Program-made: the position numbers and the translations under genes
The notes under the pieces: generated by a model
Database searches by the model: none
Told to the model about the DNA's origin: nothing
Seen by the model: only the letters and a program-made list of their open reading frames with translations
Part shown: positions 6,812 to 14,589 of the stretch, piece after piece
Position numbering within the stretch: the first letter of the stretch is position 1
Layout of the letters: each line of letters begins with the position of its first letter
Assembly: GCA_002336035.1 (NCBI GenBank)
Contig: DDED01000186.1
Coordinates: 1 to 18,909, forward strand
From: Cellvibrionales bacterium UBA1963
Lineage (GTDB): Bacteria > Pseudomonadota > Gammaproteobacteria > Pseudomonadales > UBA7434
Direction: 5' to 3'
DNA: 18,909 bases

Positions 6812-8146
6812 ATGGCGAAGCCACAATTATCACCGAATAAGCAATCAGGACTTGGCGAGTTATGGGCTCGGCTCCGTTTTGTCTTATTGGCGATCATTAT
6901 TTATCGTATTGGTACGCACATTCCTGTACCTGGTATCAATCCAAACAGTTTAGCTGACATGTTCAATCGAAGTGAAGGCACTATATTGGATATGTTTAAT
7001 ATGTTCTCGGGTGGTGCTCTTGAACGAATGAGCATACTGGCTTTAGGTATCATGCCTTATATATCTGCTTCAATTATTATGCAGTTAATGGGGTCGGTCA
7101 GTGATACTTTGAGCCAACTTAAAAAAGAGGGGGAGCCTGGGCGGAGAAAAATAACCCAATATACTCGCTACTTAACTGTTGCTCTTGCTTTGATTCAGGC
7201 CTCTGGAATGTCAGCTGGTCTTGCTAATCAGGGTTTGTCTTATGTGTCAGGTGTGAGTTTCTATCTGCCTGCGGTGATTTCGCTAGTGACTGGCGCCGTC
7301 TTTATGATGTGGTTGGGTGAGCAAGTTACCGAACGAGGTATTGGTAATGGTATCAGTCTACTTATCTTTGCAGGTATCGTTGCGGGATTACCTGGTGCAG
7401 TTGTTCAGTCTCTTGAGCAGGCTAGGCAGGGCGAATTAAACTTACTTTTATTGCTTGGCGTTCTCTTTTTGGCGGTAGCACTAATATTCTTTATTGTAAG
7501 AATTGAGCGTGGTCAGCGAAGAATCACCGTTAATTACGCTAAACGGCAGCAAGGTAAAAAAATGTTTGCAGCCCAAACCAGTCATTTGCCATTAAAGGTC
7601 AATATGGCTGGTGTGATACCTGCTATTTTTGCCTCGAGTATTTTATTGTTTCCCGCTTCAATCGCGCAATGGTTTGGCCAGTCGTCTGATGGTTCTGAGT
7701 GGTTGCAAGAGTTGGCCTTATACATTAGTCCAGGCCAACCATTAAATGTTTTATTGTTCACTGGGTTTATTATATTTTTCTGCTTTTTTTATACTGCGTT
7801 AATGTTTAACCCTGACGAAGTAGCTGATAATTTAAAGCGTTCAGGTGCATTTATTCCGGGTATTCGACCAGGGAAAAAATCAGCTGAATACATTGATGGC
7901 GTATTAACACGATTAACTATGTTTGGTTCGCTGTATATGGCTGGTATATGTTTATTGCCACAGTTTTTGCAAGTGTTTGCTAATGTGCCTTTTTACCTTG
8001 GTGGAACATCATTATTAATTGTTGTCGTGGTGGTGATGGACTTTATGTCGCAGGTCCAATCTCATTTAATGTCGCATCAGTATGACTCAGTGATGAAAAA
8101 GGCAAACTTGAAGAATTTTGGTGGCAGCGGCTTAGCCCCCAGATAA
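6812..8146 (+). CDS. secY: Protein translocase channel subunit SecY
   Basis: This 444-residue protein (E. coli 443) is hydrophobic along its length, consistent with ten membrane helices. Diagnostic segments are RIGTHIPVPGI near the first helix, ALGIMPYISASIIMQL in helix 2, QLKKEGEPGRRKI in the cytoplasmic loop, GEQVTERGIGNGISLLIF, and the late cytoplasmic loop FIPGIRPGKKSAEYID. SecY with SecE and SecG forms the inner-membrane pore through which SecA drives exported proteins, and it receives nascent membrane proteins from SRP. Its place after rplO in the spc operon is conserved in bacteria. I saw no truncation. Confidence 0.98.
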   Translation: MAKPQLSPNKQSGLGELWARLRFVLLAIIIYRIGTHIPVPGINPNSLADMFNRSEGTILDMFNMFSGGALERMSILALGIMPYISASIIMQLMGSVSDTLSQLKKEGEPGRRKITQYTRYLTVALALIQASGMSAGLANQGLSYVSGVSFYLPAVISLVTGAVFMMWLGEQVTERGIGNGISLLIFAGIVAGLPGAVVQSLEQARQGELNLLLLLGVLFLAVALIFFIVRIERGQRRITVNYAKRQQGKKMFAAQTSHLPLKVNMAGVIPAIFASSILLFPASIAQWFGQSSDGSEWLQELALYISPGQPLNVLLFTGFIIFFCFFYTALMFNPDEVADNLKRSGAFIPGIRPGKKSAEYIDGVLTRLTMFGSLYMAGICLLPQFLQVFANVPFYLGGTSLLIVVVVVMDFMSQVQSHLMSHQYDSVMKKANLKNFGGSGLAPR

Positions 8147-8203
8147 ATATAGAGATAAGCAGGTGCGTGGTTAACGGCATCTGGAAAAATGTGGAGTAAT
8201 GTT

Positions 8204-8320
8204 ATGAAAGTCAGAGCATCGGTTAAAAAGATCTGTCGCAACTGCAAAATAATTCGCAGAAACGGTTCAGTCAGAGTTATTTGTAAGGCCGAGCCAAGGC
8301 ACAAGCAGCGCCAAGGGTAG
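8204..8320 (+). CDS. rpmJ: 50S ribosomal protein L36, zinc-binding form
   Basis: The gene encodes 38 residues, exactly the E. coli RpmJ length: MKVRASVKKICRNCKIIRR followed by NGSVRVICKAEPRHKQRQG. Cys11, Cys14, Cys27 and His33 form the zinc site of the C+ type. L36 is a tiny 50S protein in the 23S rRNA core near the stalk base. A GTGGAG ribosome-binding site lies about 8 bases before the ATG. It is the last spc gene, 57 bases after secY and 217 bases before rpsM. Organisms often carry a second, zinc-free L36; none is in this window. Confidence 0.97.
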   Translation: MKVRASVKKICRNCKIIRRNGSVRVICKAEPRHKQRQG

Positions 8321-8336
8321 TCGAAATTAAAGAGAT

Positions 8337-8379
8337 TTGATTTTATTGACTTATAGCGGTATGCTACCGCGCCTTTTTT
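8337..8379 (+). promoter_or_regulatory. Candidate alpha-operon promoter with a palindrome on its -10 box
   Basis: TTGATT (8337-8342) and TATGCT (8360-8365) are separated by 17 bases, a good sigma70 layout, and are followed by a GC-rich discriminator (ACCGCGCC) of the kind seen at stringently controlled ribosomal promoters. The -10 box lies inside a perfect inverted repeat, GCGGTA (8356-8361), loop TGC, TACCGC (8365-8370), followed after GCC by six T. That same repeat could be a short terminator for the spc operon. I prefer the promoter because spacing, boxes and discriminator all agree and a 217-base gap precedes rpsM. The remaining 160 bases of leader are AT-rich with several TTTTTAA runs; S4 control of this leader is known in E. 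coli, but I cannot recognise its pseudoknot. Confidence 0.5.
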
Positions 8380-8537
8380 GACTGATGCGATTACGTTGAT
8401 AGTTATATTTTGTTGTGTAGAAATTTTTTAAGTTACTGTTTTTAAAGCTTATTTTTAAAATTTATTCTTACGATTTGTTGCATGACGTTGAGATTGTTTT
8501 TACTGCTAGTTAATAGCTAAAATTTGGAGATTTTTTA

Positions 8538-8894
8538 ATGGCCCGTATAGCCGGAGTCAACATTCCTGACCATAAACACACTGTGATAGCACTGACCTAT
8601 ATCTATGGGGTTGGAAGAACATCAGCAGAACAACTCTGCCAAACGGTGGGTATTGATCCTGCGGTAAAAATTAGCGCTCTCACAGAGGGAGAGCTTGATA
8701 ACTTGCGTAATGAAGTGACTAAGTTATCAGTAGAAGGTGATTTGCGTAGAGAAGTCTCTATGAATATCAAGCGCTTGCTTGACCTTGGTTGTTACCGAGG
8801 ACTCCGTCACCGACGAAGCTTACCACTGCGTGGGCAGCGCACCAAAACAAATGCACGGACCCGAAAAGGGCCTCGTAAACCGATCCGTAAATAG
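8538..8894 (+). CDS. rpsM: 30S ribosomal protein S13
   Basis: This 118-residue protein, the E. coli length, starts MARIAGVNIPDHKH, has the helix-two-turn-helix core with YIYGVGRTSAEQL, and ends in the basic tail with GCYRGLRHRRSLPLRGQRTKTNARTRKGPRK, the S13 signature. S13 sits at the top of the 30S head, bridges to the 50S (bridges B1a/B1b) and contacts P-site tRNA through its tail. It is the first gene of the alpha operon. The AT-rich leader ends in TTGGAGATTTTTTA, which supplies a GGAG ribosome-binding site. Confidence 0.97.
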   Translation: MARIAGVNIPDHKHTVIALTYIYGVGRTSAEQLCQTVGIDPAVKISALTEGELDNLRNEVTKLSVEGDLRREVSMNIKRLLDLGCYRGLRHRRSLPLRGQRTKTNARTRKGPRKPIRK

Positions 8895-8944
8895 ATCAAT
8901 TCTTTGATAACGATTGATAGCGAATAAGCTAGGAAGTTAGACAA

Positions 8945-9337
8945 ATGGCAAAACCGGGCTCACAAGGTACGCGTAAAAAAATCAAGAAGACTGTTGCAGA
9001 TGGCATCGCACATATCCATGCATCATTCAATAACACGATTATTACGATCACAGATCGGCAAGGGAATGCGCTTTCATGGGCAACGGCTGGTGGATCGGGT
9101 TTTCGTGGTTCTCGAAAGAGTACGCCCTTTGCGGCACAGGTCGCTTCGGAGCGTGCGGGCAATGCGGCCAAAGAATTCGGTTTACAAAATCTTGATGTAG
9201 AAGTGAAAGGCCCCGGTCCTGGTCGTGAGTCTGCGGTGAGGGCATTACATAGCTGCGGCTTCAACATCAGTAGCATTACAGACGTAACCCCGATTCCGCA
9301 TAACGGTTGTCGTCCACCAAAGAAAAGAAGAGTTTAA
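8945..9337 (+). CDS. rpsK: 30S ribosomal protein S11
   Basis: The 130-residue protein (E. coli 129) matches S11 throughout: IAHIHASFNNTIITITDRQGNALSWATAGGSGFRGSRKSTPFAAQ and, at the C-terminus, ITDVTPIPHNGCRPPKKRRV. S11 lies on the 30S platform next to S18 and S21, near the anti-Shine-Dalgarno end of 16S rRNA. The Asn-Gly in HNGCRP is the position that forms isoaspartate in E. coli S11. An AGGAAGTTAGAC ribosome-binding site precedes it. rpsD follows after 83 bases that contain a hairpin. Confidence 0.97.
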   Translation: MAKPGSQGTRKKIKKTVADGIAHIHASFNNTIITITDRQGNALSWATAGGSGFRGSRKSTPFAAQVASERAGNAAKEFGLQNLDVEVKGPGPGRESAVRALHSCGFNISSITDVTPIPHNGCRPPKKRRV

Positions 9338-9353
9338 GTATTAACATAGAAGT

Positions 9354-9379
9354 TACTCATGTGATTATTATCATGAGTA
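9354..9379 (+). repeat. Inverted repeat in the rpsK-rpsD spacer
   Basis: TACTCATG (9354-9361) and CATGAGTA (9372-9379) are exact reverse complements, giving an 8-base-pair stem with a 10-base AT-rich loop. It lies 42 bases before the rpsD start and has no T-run. In mRNA it would form a modest hairpin, perhaps an RNase site or a translational control element for S4. Confidence 0.5.
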
Positions 9380-9420
9380 GATAAAGATAAATTTTAGTAG
9401 CAGATCGCAGGAATAAAATT

Positions 9421-10041
9421 ATGGCTCGATATTTAGGCCCAACCTGTAAGTTAGCACGACGTGAAGGCACTGATCTATTTTTGAAAAGTGGTGTGCGTGC
9501 CCTAGACAGTAAATGTAAAGCAGAGTCCGTCCCTGGTGTACATGGCGCTAGACGCGGTCGTCTGTCTGATTACGGTGTTCAATTACGTGAAAAGCAAAAA
9601 GTTAGGCGTCTTTATGGCGTACTTGAGAAGCAATTCCGTAATTACTACAAAAAAGCCGCTAAGCAAAAAGGCGCTACTGGTGAAAATCTTCTGCAAATGC
9701 TAGAAGGCCGTCTTGATAATGTTGTTTACCGCATAGGCTTTGGAGCTACACGGGCCGAATCACGTCAATTGGTCTCGCACGGTTCTATTTTAGTCAATGA
9801 TAAAGTGGTGAATATTGCTTCTTATCAGGTACAGGCCGGCGACATCGTTGCAGTTAGAGAAAGAGCAAAAAAACAACTACGTATTCAATCGGCTATGTCT
9901 TTGGCCGCGCAGCGTGGTCATGTTGACTGGATTGAGGTCAGTGAAGCCAGTTTCCAAGGGACTTATAAGTCCTCACCTGAGCGTGCTGATTTACCCTCAG
10001 AAATTAATGAAAGCTTGATAGTTGAGTTGTACTCAAAGTAA
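9421..10041 (+). CDS. rpsD: 30S ribosomal protein S4
   Basis: The 206-residue protein is the E. coli length and has its family blocks: MARYLGPTCKLARREGTDLF, GARRGRLSDYGVQLREKQKVRRLYG, the S4 RNA-binding domain at about 95-155 with RLDNVVYRIGFGATRAESRQLVSHG, and a C-terminal INESLIVELYSK. S4 is one of the two 16S rRNA proteins that start 30S assembly and guards the mRNA entry helicase site. In E. coli it also represses the alpha operon by binding the rpsM leader and acts as an antiterminator at rrn operons. Inverted repeats flank this gene on both sides. A CAGGAATAAAATT stretch supplies the ribosome-binding site. Confidence 0.97.
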   Translation: MARYLGPTCKLARREGTDLFLKSGVRALDSKCKAESVPGVHGARRGRLSDYGVQLREKQKVRRLYGVLEKQFRNYYKKAAKQKGATGENLLQMLEGRLDNVVYRIGFGATRAESRQLVSHGSILVNDKVVNIASYQVQAGDIVAVRERAKKQLRIQSAMSLAAQRGHVDWIEVSEASFQGTYKSSPERADLPSEINESLIVELYSK

Positions 10042-10085
10042 AAAAAGTGTGAATGTATTGGTCAGGTCACATCGGCCAAGTGTTG

Positions 10086-10149
10086 AACATTCTCACCTAG
10101 ACTTTTCGGCATCTTTTTTATTAAAGATTCAAGCTAATTAGAGAATGTT
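10086..10149 (+). repeat. Long-range inverted repeat in the rpsD-rpoA spacer
   Basis: AACATTCTC (10086-10094) is the exact reverse complement of GAGAATGTT (10141-10149), enclosing 46 bases. The spacer is 191 bases long, the widest inside the alpha operon apart from the leader. The stem could hold a small domain of structured RNA. No T-run follows the right arm, and I do not see a convincing promoter for rpoA. The rest of the spacer is AT-rich with no recognisable gene. Confidence 0.45.
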
Positions 10150-10232
10150 GGTGCAGGGTGAATTCTTAATATAGAACTCGACTCTTAAAACATCCACGAT
10201 CTGGAAACGTTTTATCAAATATAGGTAGCGAT

Positions 10233-11234
10233 ATGCTAAGTGCAGGCAGCGATTTACTTACTCCACACAAGATTGATATTGAAGAGCTCAGTCAAAATCG
10301 AGCTAAAATAACTTTAGAACCTTTAGAGCGAGGTTTCGGCCACACATTAGGTAATGCTTTACGTCGCATCTTATTGTCATCAATGCCCGGGTCAGCGATC
10401 AGTGACGTTGAGATAGATGGCGTGTTACATGAGTACAGCGCTATTGAAGGGGTTCAAGAAGACGTCATTGAGATATTACTCAATCTGAAAGGTGTTTCGG
10501 TCATAATGAATGACCGTGATACAACGGTATTGACCTTGTCAAAAACGGGCCCTGGTGTTGTTACAGCCGGCGATATTCAACTTGATCACGACGTTGAAGT
10601 AAAAAACCCTGAACACGTTATTGCCCATCTTAATGACAATGGCTCACTGTCCATGAAATTAACGGTGACCTCGGGTCGAGGTTACCAACCCGTTGATTCA
10701 CGTCCTGTTGATGACGAGGAATCCAAAGCTATTGGCCGTTTGCAGCTAGATGCTTCTTATAGCCCCGTTAGGCGTGTGTCATATGTCGTTGACAGTGCGC
10801 GAGTAGAGCAGCGAACTGATCTTGATAAGCTAATCATTGATTTAGAGACAAACGGCACGCTTGATTCTGAAGAAGCCATTCGAAGAGCGGCAACTATTTT
10901 GCAGCGTCAGCTGGCAGTGTTTGTTGACCTTGAGGGCGAAAAAGAGCTTGAGCCTGCCCAGCAAGAAGAAGAAATTGACCCGATCTTGCTACGTCCGGTT
11001 GATGATTTAGAATTGACTGTCCGTTCAGCCAACTGTTTGAAAGCTGAAAATATTTACTACATTGGTGATTTAGTTCAGCGTACCGAAGTGGAGTTATTGA
11101 AAACACCTAACTTGGGTAAAAAATCGTTAACTGAAATTAAAGACGTGTTGGCATCCAGAGGCCTTTCATTAGGTCTTCGTTTAGATAACTGGCCGCCAGC
11201 TAGTTTACGTAACGACGATAAAATACTTGCTTAA
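10233..11234 (+). CDS. rpoA: DNA-directed RNA polymerase alpha subunit
   Basis: This 333-residue protein (E. coli 329) has both domains. The N-terminal domain, residues 1 to about 235, dimerises and starts enzyme assembly: LEPLERGFGHTLGNALRRILLSSMPG contains the conserved Arg45 region. A short acidic linker (about 232-250) follows, then the C-terminal domain (about 251-333) with LTVRSANCLKAENI, whose Arg264 corresponds to E. coli Arg265, the main residue for UP-element DNA and activator contacts, and LLKTPNLGKKSLTEIKDVL. It lies in the alpha operon between rpsD and rplQ. The start at ATG 10233 follows TAGGTAGCG; the first about 10 residues differ from E. coli. Confidence 0.98.
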   Translation: MLSAGSDLLTPHKIDIEELSQNRAKITLEPLERGFGHTLGNALRRILLSSMPGSAISDVEIDGVLHEYSAIEGVQEDVIEILLNLKGVSVIMNDRDTTVLTLSKTGPGVVTAGDIQLDHDVEVKNPEHVIAHLNDNGSLSMKLTVTSGRGYQPVDSRPVDDEESKAIGRLQLDASYSPVRRVSYVVDSARVEQRTDLDKLIIDLETNGTLDSEEAIRRAATILQRQLAVFVDLEGEKELEPAQQEEEIDPILLRPVDDLELTVRSANCLKAENIYYIGDLVQRTEVELLKTPNLGKKSLTEIKDVLASRGLSLGLRLDNWPPASLRNDDKILA

Positions 11235-11289
11235 TTAGCAGATAAAATTTATCGTTTTAATTTAACTTGAATATATAGGGAACCTTGCC

Positions 11290-11691
11290 ATGCGTCATCG
11301 TCATAGTGGCAGACAGCTCAACCGCAATTCGTCTCATCGTAAAGCGATGTTTCGTAACATGACTAATTCATTAGTTGAGCATGAAATGATTCGCACCACT
11401 TTACCTAAAGCCAAGGAGCTGCGCCGTTTCGCAGAGCCTCTCATCACCTTGTCTAAGCAGGACAGCGTTGCAAATCGACGTTTAGCGTTTGATAGAACGC
11501 GGAGCAAAGACGTCGTAGGTAAACTGTTCTCTGAACTTGGCCCTCGCTATGATAGTCGTCCGGGTGGATATATTCGTATTTTGAAATGCGGTTATAGAAC
11601 GGGTGATAAAGCGCCTATGGCTTACGTTGAACTGGTTGATCGCCCTCAAAATGATGAGTTAGACTTTGATGATGACTTTGATGACGAGTAG
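11290..11691 (+). CDS. rplQ: 50S ribosomal protein L17 with an acidic C-terminal tail
   Basis: The 133-residue protein (E. coli 127) begins MRHRHSGRQLNRNSSHRKAMFRNM and contains TTLPKAKELRRFAEPLITL and GYIRILKCGYRTGDKAPMAYVELVDR, all L17 signatures. L17 binds 23S rRNA near the tunnel exit. After the conserved end it carries a strongly acidic tail (DELDFDDDFDDE), unusual for a basic ribosomal protein and absent from E. coli L17, whose tail is short and mildly acidic. It is the last gene of the alpha operon, 55 bases after rpoA. The terminator follows two bases after its stop. Confidence 0.97.
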   Translation: MRHRHSGRQLNRNSSHRKAMFRNMTNSLVEHEMIRTTLPKAKELRRFAEPLITLSKQDSVANRRLAFDRTRSKDVVGKLFSELGPRYDSRPGGYIRILKCGYRTGDKAPMAYVELVDRPQNDELDFDDDFDDE

Positions 11692-11693
11692 AT

Positions 11694-11740
11694 AACAGAC
11701 ATAAAAAAACCGAGCTTAGCTCGGTTTTTTTATGTCTGTT
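11694..11740. terminator. Bidirectional intrinsic terminator between rplQ and uvrA
   Basis: Bases 11694-11715 and 11719-11740 are perfect reverse complements, 22 bases each, around a three-base loop (TTA). The GC core is CCGAGC/GCTCGG, flanked by seven A on the left and seven T on the right, so each strand reads GC stem then U-run. This suits termination of the rplQ transcript from the left and of uvrA from the right. The palindrome begins 2 bases after the rplQ stop and ends 17 bases before the uvrA stop. Confidence 0.95.
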
Positions 11741-11757
11741 AATATTTTGATTTTAAA

Positions 11758-14589
11758 TTATGCAGGGCTTTTCTTGAGTAACGGTTTAAGAAACTTAGCT
11801 GTATGCGATTTTTTCACCGTAATGATATCTTCGGGCGTCCCCTCCGCAATTATTTGACCACCACCACTGCCACCTTCAGGCCCAAGATCGATAATCCAAT
11901 CGGCGGTTTTGATGACATCAAGATTATGCTCAATGATCACCATCGTATTTCCCCTGTCACGTAACTGGTGCAATACAGTCAATAGCTGTTGAATATCGGC
12001 AAAATGAAGCCCAGTGGTCGGTTCATCAAGAATATACAATGTTTTTCCTGTGTCCCGCTTAGACAGCTCTTTGGCGAGTTTGACCCGTTGAGCCTCACCC
12101 CCGGATAAGGTGGTCGCTGCTTGACCGAGTTTGACGTACGTTAAACCGACATCAATTAAGGTTTGTAGCTTCTTAGCAATAGATGGGATAGCCGTGAAGA
12201 ATTCGAGTGCATCCTCAGCCGTCATGTCCAAGACTTGATAAATATTTTTCCCTTTATAAGTGACTTCTAAGGTTTCTCGATTATAGCGTTGACTCTTGCA
12301 GATGTCGCATGAAACGTAAACGTCGGGCAGAAAATGCATTTCAACTTTTATAACGCCGTCACCTTGACAGGCTTCACAGCGGCCACCTTTGACATTAAAA
12401 CTGAAGCGACCGGGTTTATAGCCACGTGTTCTCGCTTCTTGAGTGCCAGCAAATAATTCGCGAACGGGCGTAAAAATGCCCGTATAAGTGGCGGGGTTAG
12501 ACCGGGGCGTGCGGCCAATTGGGCTTTGATCGATATCAATACATTTATCTAAAAGATCTAACCCTTCAATTGAAATATGGGGAGCCGGTTTAAGCGTTGT
12601 AGCGCCATTGAGGGCTGTTGCTGCAGCCGGATAGAGTGTGCCGTTGATAAGCGTTGACTTGCCGGAACCCGAAACGCCCGTAACGCAGGTCAGTAAGCCT
12701 AGAGGGATATTGATGTTAACATTTTGCAGGTTGTTGCCTGTTGCGCCGGTCAAGCGTATTTGCTGATCTGTATCGACAGGATGACGCCGACTCGGGACAG
12801 CAATAAATTTCTTTCCGCTGAGGTATTGGCCGGTAATCGATTTGCGTGAACGCATAATTTTATCGACACTGCCTTTGGCCACGATTTCACCGCCATGCAC
12901 GCCTGCTCCAGGTCCGATATCGACCACATAATCTGCGCGACGAATGGCATCCTCGTCATGTTCAACCACGATAACGGTATTGCCTAGGTCGCGAAGCCGC
13001 ATCAATGTTTTTAGCAGTCGTTCATTGTCACGTTGATGCAGGCCAATGGATGGCTCATCTAAAATATACATTACACCGACCAAGCCTGCGCCAATTTGAC
13101 TGGCCAAACGAATACGTTGTGCTTCTCCGCCTGAAAGGCTGTCGGCATTTCGATCGAGAGTCAGATAGTTCAAGCCCACATCAACTAGAAACTCTAAGCG
13201 TTGATGAATTTCCTTAATTATTTTGTCAGCGATCTTGCCTCGCTTACCGGGTAACGATAGCTTATTAAAATAATCATGCGCTACAGCAACCGGCATGGCA
13301 GTAATCGTCGGTAGATTTTTTCCGTCAATAAAAACGTGCCGAGCACTTTGGCGTAGTCGAGATCCAGAGCAAGCAGGACAACCTTGATTACTGATAAATT
13401 TAGTTAGTTCATCGCGTACCATTTGTGATTGGGTTTCACGATAGCGGCGCTCCATGTTGGGGATAATTCCCTCAAAGGCATGCGTGCGCTTGAATACATC
13501 ACCGCGATCATTGACGTATGAGAAAACCACTTCGTCTTTACTGCCGTTCAAAATAATGTCTTTTTGTTTGTTGCTCAGTTCATTGAACGGTGTGTCGATA
13601 GAAAAGTTAAAGTGTTCTGCAAGGGATTTCAACATATGAAAATAATAAACGCTGCGTTTATCCCAGCCTCTAATCGCCCCCTCAGCAAGACTGGAGTCAG
13701 GAAATTGTACTACTCGATCAAGATCAAAATATTGTTTAACGCCAAGGCCATCGCAATCGGCGCAAGCTCCTGCAGGGTTGTTAAAAGAAAACAAACGAGG
13801 TTCAAGTTCATTCAAGCTATAACCACAATCTGGACAGGCATAATTGGCCGAAAAGACCATGTCATTTGCTTCCCCATCAATAAAAGCAACGCTGGCCACG
13901 CCCTCCGCTAAACCTAATGCGGTTTCAAATGAATCGGCGATCCGCTGTTGTAAATCACCTCTCACTTTGAAACGATCAACAACGACTTCAATGCTGTGCT
14001 TGTTGTTTTTTTTCAGCGCAGGAATTTCATCAATATCGTGTATTTCACCATCGACTCTGACTCTAACAAACCCCTCTTGTTTTAATTTATCAAAAAGCTT
14101 TAAGTGTTCGCCTTTGCGGTCTTTTATAATTGGGGCAAGTAACATAACTTTACTGCCTTCAGGCAGCGCGAGAACAGCATCAACCATTTGGCTGACCGTT
14201 TGTGCCTCGAGATTTAGCTGGTGATTAGGGCATTGAGGGGTACCAGCTCGCGCATACAATAATCGCAGATAGTCATAGATTTCAGTGATCGTGCCGACTG
14301 TGGAACGCGGATTATGAGAGGTGGATTTCTGTTCAATAGAAATTGCAGGTGATAAGCCCTCGATATGGTCGACATCGGGCTTTTCCATTAGTGATAAAAA
14401 TTGTCGAGCATATGTTGACAATGATTCGACGTAGCGACGCTGCCCTTCGGCGTATAAGGTATCAAACGCTAACGATGATTTCCCTGAGCCAGAGAGCCCA
14501 GTGATAACAATAAAACTATCGCGAGGCAGTTCGATGTTAATGGCTTTGAGATTGTGGGTGCGTGCACCACGTACAACAATTTTATCCAT
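11758..14589 (-). CDS. uvrA: Excinuclease ABC subunit A (UvrA)
   Basis: This 943-residue protein (E. coli 940) is the damage-recognition ATPase of nucleotide excision repair; it works as a dimer with UvrB, then UvrC cuts. It contains two ABC ATPase modules. Module 1 has Walker A GLSGSGKS (31-38), signature LSGGE (485-489) and Walker B VMYILDEP (506-513). Module 2 has GVSGSGKS (638-645), LSGGE (828-832) and LYILDEP (851-857). Zinc sites are visible at Cys252, 255, 276 and 279 and at Cys738, 741, 761 and 764. The ATG at 14589 gives the standard MDKIVVRGARTHNL start. It converges on rplQ and diverges from ssb over 363 bases. I see no good ribosome-binding site, only a weak GTGAG. Confidence 0.98.
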   Translation of the reverse strand: MDKIVVRGARTHNLKAINIELPRDSFIVITGLSGSGKSSLAFDTLYAEGQRRYVESLSTYARQFLSLMEKPDVDHIEGLSPAISIEQKSTSHNPRSTVGTITEIYDYLRLLYARAGTPQCPNHQLNLEAQTVSQMVDAVLALPEGSKVMLLAPIIKDRKGEHLKLFDKLKQEGFVRVRVDGEIHDIDEIPALKKNNKHSIEVVVDRFKVRGDLQQRIADSFETALGLAEGVASVAFIDGEANDMVFSANYACPDCGYSLNELEPRLFSFNNPAGACADCDGLGVKQYFDLDRVVQFPDSSLAEGAIRGWDKRSVYYFHMLKSLAEHFNFSIDTPFNELSNKQKDIILNGSKDEVVFSYVNDRGDVFKRTHAFEGIIPNMERRYRETQSQMVRDELTKFISNQGCPACSGSRLRQSARHVFIDGKNLPTITAMPVAVAHDYFNKLSLPGKRGKIADKIIKEIHQRLEFLVDVGLNYLTLDRNADSLSGGEAQRIRLASQIGAGLVGVMYILDEPSIGLHQRDNERLLKTLMRLRDLGNTVIVVEHDEDAIRRADYVVDIGPGAGVHGGEIVAKGSVDKIMRSRKSITGQYLSGKKFIAVPSRRHPVDTDQQIRLTGATGNNLQNVNINIPLGLLTCVTGVSGSGKSTLINGTLYPAAATALNGATTLKPAPHISIEGLDLLDKCIDIDQSPIGRTPRSNPATYTGIFTPVRELFAGTQEARTRGYKPGRFSFNVKGGRCEACQGDGVIKVEMHFLPDVYVSCDICKSQRYNRETLEVTYKGKNIYQVLDMTAEDALEFFTAIPSIAKKLQTLIDVGLTYVKLGQAATTLSGGEAQRVKLAKELSKRDTGKTLYILDEPTTGLHFADIQQLLTVLHQLRDRGNTMVIIEHNLDVIKTADWIIDLGPEGGSGGGQIIAEGTPEDIITVKKSHTAKFLKPLLKKSPA

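Noticed and set aside
13564..14224. Long open frames on the + strand inside uvrA
   Set aside because: They lie antisense to a full-length, motif-complete uvrA and show no protein-family features of their own.
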